Part shown: positions 47,201 to 57,700 of the stretch, in pieces
How positions within the stretch are numbered: the first letter of the stretch is position 1
How the letters are laid out: each line of letters opens with the position of its first letter
Assembly (NCBI GenBank): GCA_009801015.1
Contig: VHZZ01000040.1
Span: 155,484 to 219,483 of the forward strand
Origin: Silene noctiflora
Taxonomy: Eukaryota > Streptophyta > Magnoliopsida > Caryophyllales > Caryophyllaceae
Direction: 5' to 3'
Length of the DNA stretch: 64,000 nucleotides
Made by a program: the position numbers and the translations under genes
Notes under the pieces: model-generated
Database searches by the model: none
Told to the model about the DNA's origin: nothing
The model's input: the letters and a program-made list of their open reading frames with translations, nothing else

Positions 47201-47356
47201 ATATTTCTTGGGTCAGACGAAACGATCTCACAAATTATGAGGAATAACGTATGACATTTGAGTCTATGTGCGTGCGATAAGCCGGTTTTGGGCGAAAATT
47301 TAATACTCGCTAAAAATGGTTTAATAGTTTTTATTTAAGGTTTAAATTGAATAATG
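44222..47356. repeat. Satellite array, ten copies of about 310 bp
   Basis: Units start near 44222, 44538, 44850, 45318, 45620, 45900, 46205, 46510, 46820 and 47130, each opening AATACACGATTTTCGGGATT or a variant. Further conserved blocks are AAATCACACGGACGGTTTCTC, TTTGAGGAGCAACA, GGTGTGCGATAAACCAGTTT, GCGAAAATCGGATACTCGTT, AAAATGGTTTAATACTTGTT, GGACACGTGGTAGAAAAACC and CAACCCGGTACGGCCTC. Copies are clearly diverged. The third interval is longer because unrelated DNA of about 140 bp (45170-45310) interrupts it. CACGTGG cores survive in units 1, 2, 3 and 5. There is no coding potential. Confidence 0.9.
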
Positions 47357-47625
47357 ATGAATATTTTTTTCTTGGATTTGTTATATAAAAACGATACTAT
47401 ATATAGTCCTTTTATCTTTCCAATTTTCACTTTGTTTAGGTTATGATAATAAACTAAGAAGATTAGTTTGATCCTTTAGAGGAGTGTAAGACCAATTTAT
47501 TGGTTATTTTATTTTTTCGGATAATAGAGGTGAGTTGTTGAGTTGAAGCCACCGACTTTCATATGATAACATCCAAAATAGCTTATTTATTAGTTATTTA
47601 TTGGTTATTTTATCCTTTAGAGTAA
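47357..47625. other. Spacer between the satellite and a Tourist MITE
   Basis: AT-rich unique-looking DNA. A phrase near 47480 (AGTGTAAGACCAATTTATTGG) recurs after the MITE at 48045, indicating an earlier local duplication. Nothing coding. Confidence 0.4.
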
Positions 47626-48044
47626 GGCTCTGTTTGACAAGACATTTAAGGTATCTGATTTGGTTAAACTAGCTTATTTGACCAAAATTTTAAGTACCTT
47701 ATTTTTTTGTAAGCGTTTGATAAATAGTTTATTTAACCAAATAAGTTACCTGAAATGAAATGCTATCTAGAGTTACATTTGAGATTTCCGGTACCTGATT
47801 TGACTTGATTTTCCATTTTCACCACTTAAATCTATACTGCTAAATAATTATCATATCTTTTTACGTAATTTCATCAAAATCCGTTACCTATTCAGTTAGT
47901 TTGTCAAACATCTTTTTATAAAATCAGCTACCCTATCAGTTTTTCAGGTTTCAGTTAGTTTTTCAGGTTTCAGTTAACTTTTCAGTTTTCAGCTACATTT
48001 TCAGGTTTCAACTACCTTTTCAATTAGTTTTACTAAACAGAACC
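47626..48044. mobile_element. Tourist-like (PIF/Harbinger) MITE
   Basis: Ends GGCTCTGTTTGACAAGAC and inverted GGTTCTGTTTAGTAAAAC, flanked by TAA at 47623-47625 and 48045-48047, the PIF/Harbinger target duplication. 419 bp, no transposase. The right third has short internal repeats of TTTTCAGGTTTCAGTTA. Confidence 0.8.
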
Positions 48045-48267
48045 TAAGACCAATTTTAATTTTGTTTAGGATATGCACAAGTTGTTTTTTAGTTATAACA
48101 TCCAAAATAGGTTGATATGATACAATTAGTTAGGGCGTGATATTTTCATGCACAAATTCTTATCGAAGACGGACACTATTGTGAGAGACACACTATCCAT
48201 CTTTAATGGATTGAAATGAAATAAATAATGTCATGTTCATGACGAATTATGTCCGTCTTTAATGAGA

Positions 48268-48597
48268 TTTTTTTTTTTTTGGGTGTTGACCAGTATCCCC
48301 TACCGACAGTTGGAACAATCTTCTTCGGGGTACTGAAGGCAATTTAATGGGTTGACTCCTCCCAAGTTTTGCCTTTTATTAGGCCAACTTAGGCCGTTCT
48401 TGATGTACTCTTGGGCTTGACCTAACTTCCCTTGCACTTGTATTTATATTCTCTTTCGATTAATGAGAACAACAACATAAATACATAATTCACTCTCAAA
48501 ACATTAACATTAACACCTTTTCATTCGCAAGAGTCAGGAATCGAACTCTTGACCACTTGTTTAAGAGATGAGAGTCCTTATCACTCACACCAGACAA
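48268..48597 (-). mobile_element. tRNA-derived SINE, minus strand
   Basis: On the minus strand the head reads GGTGTGAGTGATAAGGACTC (A-box region) and GAGTTCGATTCCTGAC (B box), and the element ends in 13 A (plus-strand T run 48268-48280). Flanks CTTTAATGAGA (48257-48267) and CTTTGGTGAGA (48598-48608) are an 11-bp target duplication with two mismatches. About 330 bp. The body (TTAGGTCAAGCCCAAGAGTA, GGCCTAAGTTGGCCTAATAA) is not assigned to a named family. Confidence 0.75.
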
Positions 48598-48659
48598 CTT
48601 TGGTGAGAATTTGTGTATTTGGTATTCTTCACCTTATATGGCAAATTGGGTGGATTTTT

Positions 48660-48755
48660 AATGCATGAATAAATAGACACATCACTCACCACGTGCACTC
48701 TTGTTTTCATAAATTTGTCATGTAAAATTGGCTCTTGAGTCTTTGACATAAAACA
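48660..48755 (+). promoter_or_regulatory. Core promoter / leader of the SCPL gene
   Basis: A TATA-like GAATAAATAG lies near 48667 and a G-box CACGTG at 48690-48695, 60 bases before the ATG. If the TATA-like word is used, the G-box is near the start of transcription or in the leader. This is a motif-level reading only. Confidence 0.35.
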
Positions 48756-51700
48756 ATGAAGATGAAGAACACATCAAAATTACACTTGATACTACTATTG
48801 TTCTTAACAACAACAATAATAATCTCTCTTTCACAAGGACAACAACACATTGTCAAGTCCTTGCCTGGCTATCCTGGTGTTCTTCCCTTCACCCTCGAAA
48901 CCGGGTACGTTTTGTATCGCTAAACGTGTTTTAATATGTTTCAGCATGTAGTAGTCACCCGATATCTCATATTCTGTAGTTAATTAATAAGAAATCACTA
49001 ATTCTCATTTGTGACGGACGTATCCGTCACAAATGAGAAGACGGGTACCAAATTGTGAGACAAAAGAACCAAATAGAGGAGAGAGGAAAGCAAGTGGGGG
49101 GTGTCCCCACCTTGTCCCCCTATTCGTTTTGTGAGTGACATTACCCGTCACAAGGGAGACGCTTTGATAAGAAATTGTACTTTTATTTTCAATAATGTAG
49201 TACTTATGTATGTATGACTGTGAGAGTCGTGCAATATTTCCCTTCTCATACTCGATTAAGAATTTAAGATAATATATATCGCGTGGGGTTGGATAACAAG
49301 TGAATGAGGCCAAATATACTACTCCCTCCTATTCACTATATTTTTCCCCTTTCCTTTTATTACAAGAAATAAGAAAGTGGATTTGGACCACACAAAACAC
49401 ACTACCCCACATGTAATGAATTTGGACCACACAAATCAACCCAAAAAAGGAAATAGGAAGAAAACCCGAATAATCCGAAAAAGGAAATAGGGAAGAATAT
49501 AGTGAATAGGAGGGAGTATATTTTAACTGGTTTAGAGGAGAAGGTAGAAAAGAGAAAGTCCATAGCAATTCTCTATATATAAAAAGAACACAAATTTTCA
49601 TTAAAGACGGACACTATCCGTCACAAGCTGAAGACGGATAGTGTCCCTCTCACAATATGCAAGTGACAGTATTCATTGGGTGCTCCATTTCTCCCCCACT
49701 GGCCCTCCCACTTGCCTTATTGTGAGAGGAGAACTATCCGTTTTCAACTTGTGACGAATATTGTCCGTCACAAGGAACACGCTTTGTAAAAAGAATCGTT
49801 TAACAGTGTAATATATCTTATTCTAATACGAGTAATTTGTGTGTAGATATATAGAAGTTGGGGAATTGGAGCAAGTGCAACTATTCTATTACTTCATTGA
49901 ATCTGAGAGAGATGTAGGAACAGATCCTCTGTTGATTTGGCTAACCGGAGGTCCTGGTTGTTCTGTTCTTTCCGGCCTGGTTTTTGAAATCGGTTAGCTT
50001 AATTCTTTCGTATCTTTCAAAACTATTTATTTGCCTAAATTGATTAGTTATAATATAAATATAGTACTTTTTTATCTGAATTATTTGTTTAATTTTATTA
50101 AAAATCTCTCACGAGTAATTAAAAGCACAAATTCTATTATAACACCATTATACGTACGACGAGAAAAAAATGACCGCATTTTTATGTATAGTGACTATTT
50201 TTAGGTAAATAGTGATCACTTTTTATTACTGAAAAATGACCACTCTATTTCCATAAAAAATGGTAATCTTTTAAAAAAATAGAGTAAATTGGATTTTACT
50301 CCCTTTTGAAATCAATTTTTTTTTAAATTACTTTATTTTGAAATTTTTTGCTAAAATTACTCCCTTAAGTTGCATTTTTTGCTAAAATTGCTCCCAAACT
50401 CCACTTTGAGTGATTTATTTCGTTTGTTTTTGAACTTCTTCCGTTTGTAGTTTAATCAATTTATACTTTGAAAGGTATTACTATGTAGACAAATGTAGGA
50501 GGAGTTCAAAAACAGAGGAAATAAGTCAGCTTAAATTGAAGTTTTGAAACAATTTTAGGAAAAAATGCAATTTAAGAGAGTAATTTTAGCAAAAAATGCA
50601 ACTTAAGGAAGTAATTTTAAAAAACGAATTTAAAAGTGAGTAATTTTAAAAAAATTGATTTCAAAAGAAATAAAATCTAATTTACTAAAAAAAATACGAA
50701 AAAGATCATTGCTGGTTATCAAATGCAAAGCGTCTTGCTTATGACGGACACTATCCGTCACAAGCTGAAGACGGATAGTGTCCCTCTCATAATAAGGCAA
50801 ATAGGAGGGCAAGTCGAGAAAAATGGAGCATCCAATGGGTAGTGTCACTTGCATATTGTGAGAGGGACACTATCCGTCTTCAACTTATGACGGATAGTAC
50901 CCGTTTTCAATGAGAATTTGTAATTAAATGATTGGGGCGAGTGCCGAAAAAGTACATGCCAAATTCTAGAGGATTGGCAATTTGGCATTACTGCCTTATT
51001 GGTATACTTTCATCATTTCATGGTCTTCAACTCGAGGTCAATAAATATGTTGGACCCACATTGTTTTTATATTGAAAATATATGTCATCATTTTATATTT
51101 AAATATTTAAATGTAACTATATTAATATAATTAGTGTTACGGCTTATAATAACTTGTTTTCAATAGTGGTTAATTAACTGTAAAATGGTTATAAAATCCC
51201 GTCTTATTACTTCCGACCAAATGACCCGTTTGAAGTAAGACCAAATGTTCTAATATTTGTTTGGCCGTCTTAAAGTTTCGGACACATACTTTCGTCTTAA
51301 ACAAGAATTTGAGGGTACACATTAGTCACCCTGCGTACCCCTGGTAATTAGGGATGTCAATGATATGAGCCGACTCGTTGAGCCCTCACAATCGACTCAG
51401 TCAAAACTCGGCTCGTGCTCGGTCGAACCGTGCTTGGCTAAATACAAGCCGAGCCCCGAGCTCAATAAGGCTCGGCTCAGAAGCTCGTTTGGACTCGTTT
51501 ATAATTTTTTTTTGTATAATCTTTATATTATACTTCGTAGTATTATTTTTATTTCAAATTATATGTTATTTAGACATTTATATAAGTATATTATAATATA
51601 ATATTTTTTAGTATTTTATAAATCAAATATTTTTTAAAAATATTTATATTTAGTTAGATTTAAAAAGTGAAAAAGTGAAAATATATAATGATAAAACGAA

Positions 51701-54700
51701 CTCGAGCTTCGAGCCGAGCCCGAGCTCGTTTATACCCTACTGGTAATTGTGTTGGACTATGTTTATCTGTTCATGTGATTATTGAGCTTATAAATGGAGT
51801 TTTTACGAGAAAAAGATTAATACATCTAGACGTATAAAAAGTATTGTACTATTATATTAAATTTTATTTATATTTTTTCTGAGAATTTTTTTTAATCACA
51901 TTTTGATTTCTTAATTTTCATCAGGGGCGGATTTAGGGGGGGCCCGGGTGGGCAGGTGCCCACCATGAAAGTTTAGAAATAATTTTTTATTAGGATCAAA
52001 TACGAGCAATAAGTTAATATGGCAAAGTTGGTAAGGGTTTTTGGTTGTAACCATGTGGTCTAGTGTTCGAATCCTAGTACGTTCATTTTACTTCAAATAA
52101 TTTTTTGGTTATTTGGGTCAGGCCCATCTCATTTACTAGCTATAATCTGTACGCAAAAATTGGTTGATATAGGATTCAAACCTTGGACCTCAAGGTTAAC
52201 ATACCAACTTCTTAACCATTGAATCACTTATGCTTACTGCTTATTTTGGTACTAGAATATAATATATCTTTTAACAAGTGATCTCATCATTAACTATAAA
52301 ATACATTTATTTTAAATTCAAAATAAAATATTAATCGTATTAAAAAAATTATCCCGAATCAATTATTTTTTCATTTTTATTTTATACAACATTATTTTAA
52401 CGAAAAAAATCGAAAATATGTGTATATTTTTTTGAAATGGAAGATAATGTGTTCGAAAAAATTTAGGTGCCCCCCTTGTAAAAAATTCCTGCGTCCGCCA
52501 CTGATTTTCATACGTAAATTTAATTGAGCTTATAAGTATTTTGCCCCAATTACATTTTTAAGTTTTATGCTTAATATTCATATAAATGAGCTCGTAAGTT
52601 TTACAATAAAACTTGAAAACTTTATCATAATGCTTAAAAACTGTTCCGTCGGTTGTATTATAAGTGGTTGTATAGTTTATGAAATGAATTTCTCATGCTT
52701 TTAAATAATGAATTATCTTATGCTTGGATTTATTTATTACATAAAAATGGAACTATAGTCCTTTTATCTTTTCAATAATACTAAGAAGACTAGTTAGGGT
52801 AAGGCATTTTTATTGATTATTTCATCTGTTCGAATAATAGAGGTGAATTGTCGAGTTGAAGCCAACGACTTTCACACAATCTCGAAAAATTAGGAGAAAA
52901 TTTTAATGTTATTATTTTTTTTTTTCGTACATTGTATTCATTTTTTTATTGCTCGTATGTACCAATCTATTTTTTTTTTTTTTTGTTCAACAGGTCCATT
53001 AGTATTCAATCTTACCGAAAGCAGCTTAGAATCAAAGATACCTAAGCTCCAGCAAAATCCAAATTCATGGACAAAGGTACAAAAAACTTAATATTTATCG
53101 ATAATAATCTCGTAATTAAATGAAAAAAATATGGACTGCTAATTGTAAACACAAAAACTTCGGAGAGACGGTCTCTCAATAGCATTATTGAGAGACCTCT
53201 CACATGATGGGGTGAGGGACCCACTGAGTTTTTTTATTTTCCTATTATGTCTCTCACTAAATTAGTGAGAGACGGTCTCTCATGAGACCTACTGAATTGT
53301 AAAAGTTTAAGTTTCTCATCATCGTGAAAAAAATGGAGTGCTAATAATAGTAAAAGTTTGAGATTTTTTTTAAAGTTAAAACGATCTAAACCAAAACCAA
53401 TCGTACATATAAAATAAACCGTCTATAATGAGAATTTGTAAATTATTTGATAGGTATATATAGACCTGACTAACAGATCAGGTCGTGTCGTGTTCGCGTC
53501 CGTGTCAACTTTAAACGAGTCATCACCACTCCAACCCTAACCCGACCCAATTACATAAACGGGTCATTTGTCTCAACCCTAACCCAACCCATTTAATTTT
53601 TCTATAACCCAACCCGACTTGTTTAACCCATTTATCTTGTAGCATGTCATTTTTAACCCATTTAACCCGTTTAACCCAATAAACTAATAAATAAGCTAAG
53701 TTTTATAGCCTTATTATCCCAAAAATAAATGGGTTATTCGTGTCGGGTTCGTGTTAAAAGAGTTCAACCCTAACCCGACCCATTTAAGTTTCGTGTCGTG
53801 TTCGTGTCAACCCAATTACTTAAATGGGTCACAACCTCTCAATCCTAACCCGCTAAATTCATGTCGGGTTCGTGTTGTGTTTTCGGATCGTGTCAATTAT
53901 TGCCACCTCTAGGTATATACGATTTATTTCTAATTTATCGTTTTGAGCAGGTAGCTAGCATAATTTTTGTAGACTCTCCGGTAGGAACCGGTTTTTCCTA
54001 TGCAACAAATTATGAAGCATATAAGAGCAATGACACTTTGCAAGCTGCTCATATTTATGATTTCTTGAGAAAAGTAAGTTATTTTACAGTTTATATGACT
54101 TATTAATCTTTGTGTGAAACTAGTTTTATACCCGTGCACAAAATGCACGGGTTGTTTTTAAATTTTAAAAATCATTTTATAAAAATTTTTTTTTGATGAA
54201 AATGGTGTTTTTCATTTAAAAATATGTTCACATATAAAAGAATCATTTTATATTATTTTTCTATTTTTATCCTTCAATAATTTTTCTGGTTTATAAATGT
54301 ATTATATTATTTTTAATGTTGTACGGGGTAATTTCTATGATTATAATTTATAAATCGGAATTTTGACTCTTTAAGTTCTGTAATTTTACATGTTCCTAAT
54401 GTATTTGTAATATTTTAGCAAATTATCATTTTTATGTATGGTTTTAATTATATGTATTTTGATTTGTTGATATTAAAGAAATATGAAAGAGAGTAATTAA
54501 TTAATATAANTAGGAGAGAGATTAATTAAATAAGTATGAAGAATGTGGTGGAGTCTATCTAAATAAAAGATTTTTCAAGTCTAAAAAATCATTAGCCAAT
54601 AAGAATGCAATAAATGATTTAACTTTTATAGTATAGAGATTATTGTACTTGTAAAATCAAGTTTCGATTATAAAGTAAAGAGTTTTTTTGTCGAAAACTA

Positions 54701-57700
54701 CCTGGTATTTACCTAATTTTCATAAATATTACCTAAAGTTTTTAATTTTGCTAGAACTGCCTAATATTTTATACCTTTTGTCAAACACTACCAAATTGAA
54801 ATTAATGAGCAAATTCGACAATCTTTTTGCCAAATTAACTAAATTTCCGACAAACAAATCAAAATGTCAATCAAATTAGTCATCATTTCGTCAAAATTAG
54901 CCACAATCTCAGCCTAACTAGTCAAAATTGTAGTAAAAAATTTGAAGTGACTAAGTTAGTAGTTAATCAAAACAGTTGACGGTGGTTAAGTATAGTAAAT
55001 AGTGTATGTAATATGCCAAAAATAATGTTTTCGAGTTATAATTTTGTCTAATTTGATCGGAAATTTCAATTTGGTAGTGTTCGACAAAATTAAAAAAATA
55101 TTAGGTAGTTTCTTGCAAAATTAAAAACTTTATGTAGTATTTATGAAAATGAGGTAAATATTAGGTAGTTTTTGACAAAAAAAACTCTAATGTAAAATAA
55201 GTACGGAATATATAATATTAAATTGATACTGATGTTCATATTAATTTAATGGATTTCAATTCAAATATGAGTACCTCAGAAAAAAAAAATATTAATTAAT
55301 CACAAATTCTTATTTCAGACCACACAATCCGTCTGAAAACTTAAAACGGATAGTGGCAAGTGGGTGGAAAATGGGTGGAAAATATTAATTAATCACAAAT
55401 GCAAGTGAGAGGCAAGTGGGTGGAAAATGGATATACCCACTTGCCTCCCACTTGCATTTGTGTGAGAGGACCACTATTCGTTTAAGCTTAAGGCGAATAC
55501 CGGATAGTGGTCGTCTTAAGCAAGACTTTCTGTTAATTAATATTGTTATTTATTTGTTTATGCAGTGGATTACGAAGCATCCCAAGTTTATGAATAATCC
55601 TTTTTACGTCACAGGTGACTCATACTCCGGCATAACCATCCCAATAATTGTTCAAAACATTATACAAGGTAACTTTAGTACTCCATTATTTTCTACCGAA
55701 ATTATCCGTTTTTTTAAACAATAAAATGGGTCGAATAGATTAATCAGAAAAAAGTAAAGTGTATAAAAAGACAAACTTTGTATCCAATTTACGAGAAAAA
55801 AGAACATACATCGGATGTAGTACCTCGTATTTTATTTGTTTATGAGTATATGTCTGAGCTTTAATGAGTTAGATTTTAATTTTTTTTTCCGTCAAAACTC
55901 AAATTTAAATAAGCTTATACGCAATGTTTTTGAGTTTAACTATAATTTTTTGAGCTTAATGTTTAAATGAATGAACTTAAAATCTTTATAGTAAAACTCA
56001 TAATTTTTAAAACAAAATTCAATTTTTTTTATTATAATGCTCAGAAACTATACAATTGGTGGTAGTACATCGGATATATAATATACTTACTAGTCAATTT
56101 ACCTATATTGTGCCTGAGATTTTATTTGACCGTTAAGTCCAATCAATATGATCGTCATAAGAGAGACCTACTGCTTCTTTTATTATCAGAAAGCCTACAT
56201 ACTCGAATAGTGGTATTTATACGAATAACCAAAACATAATTTAAGTGAAATAAAAATAAAAACGCATTCTCATTACTCTTTATTAGTCCCGGGAAAATTG
56301 GCCCGATCCAAACAACCCGACATGACACACAAACAACAGTAAGTGGATTATACATCTGATGTATTACCACCAATTTTATAGTTTTTGAGCATTATAATAA
56401 AGTTTTTGAGTTGTGTTGTAAAAACGATAGAATTTTACTATAAAACTTTTGACTTTATTCATTCAAACATTAAGATGAAAAAATTACAATAAAACTCAAA
56501 AACATTACATACAAACTTAGTTAAATACTTAAATTTGAGTTTTGATGGAAAAAAAATTAAAATCAAACCTATTAGTTTTAATAAGCTCAGAAAAAATGCT
56601 CAAAAATAAATAAAGTTTTAGGTAATAAATTCATAAAAAATACACGTATACTCAAAAAACAAGCTAAATCAGAGGTAATACATCCGATGTAAGTCCCTTT
56701 TCTCCACAAACAAGGGACCCGACATCCGAGCATGACCGTTAACCCAAATAAACCCGAATCAATATCATCAGGTCCGAATGTTTATTGTTGCAAAGTGCAA
56801 ACAAACCATCATCTATGGCGTACTTTAAAAATTGCCGCCAAATTAATAGCGCAAACTTGAAGCAGATTAGCTAGGGTTTGTTGCTTCCGCTTTAATTCAA
56901 ATTGGGGAAAAAGGTTAGCAATCTGAATTGCTTGATTTTCTTACATTTCTAATTACTTATTCCTAATTCCATCATTTTAGATTCTAGGGTTTTGCGCAAT
57001 TATAATTATTACACAAATTGAGCTATTAAAGCTTTCGGAGTACCATAATTGGTACTAATACTAGTCTTTTTGATAAATTGTTCCATTTAAAACCCTAGAA
57101 TTGGAGTAGATCTTAGTTTTTGATTGTATTAGTGATCAATTCCCTATTTTGCTAGTAATTTTGCTTGAAGCCTTGTAATTTCCAAACTATGCACCAATTT
57201 GGGGAAGAAAATCCAAATAGGAACAACATTTGTTTTTTTTTCAGCTGATTGGGATTGTTTGGTTTAAGAAAAGATTGGAATGTTATACGGAGAGGTAAAC
57301 AAGTTCCAAATACGGAGTAGTTTGTTTGGTTCTCTAATCGGGGTTGTTTGGTTTAATAAGACGTCTGGAATTTGATACGGGGAGGTATGTATTTGGAAAC
57401 TCAACACCAAATTGGGGAACAAAATCCAAATAGAAACAACATATGTTTTCTTTCTCTAATTGGGATTGTTTGGTTTAATAAGACGAGTGGAATGTGATTC
57501 CTTGAGGTGTGGATTTTGAACCTCAATCCAATCTGTACTTGTCCCTAAGTACCGTCTTAGCATCATATTTGGAATAGTGTATCAATACCCTTCACATGAC
57601 CTTGTACATGGCTTGTGAGTTCTAACTCGTGATTTTTCTAGACTTTATTTAAGTGTGTAAATGTGCATGTGCGAACGATTGTGATGCTTTGTAAAAACAA

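Noticed and set aside
48530-48600. Possible functional tRNA on the minus strand
   Set aside because: tRNA-like head of a SINE with a poly-A tail and target duplication; no intact acceptor stem.
52020-52090. Possible tRNA gene
   Set aside because: Only a B-box-like word is present; no cloverleaf with paired acceptor stem could be formed, and it lies inside a transposon.
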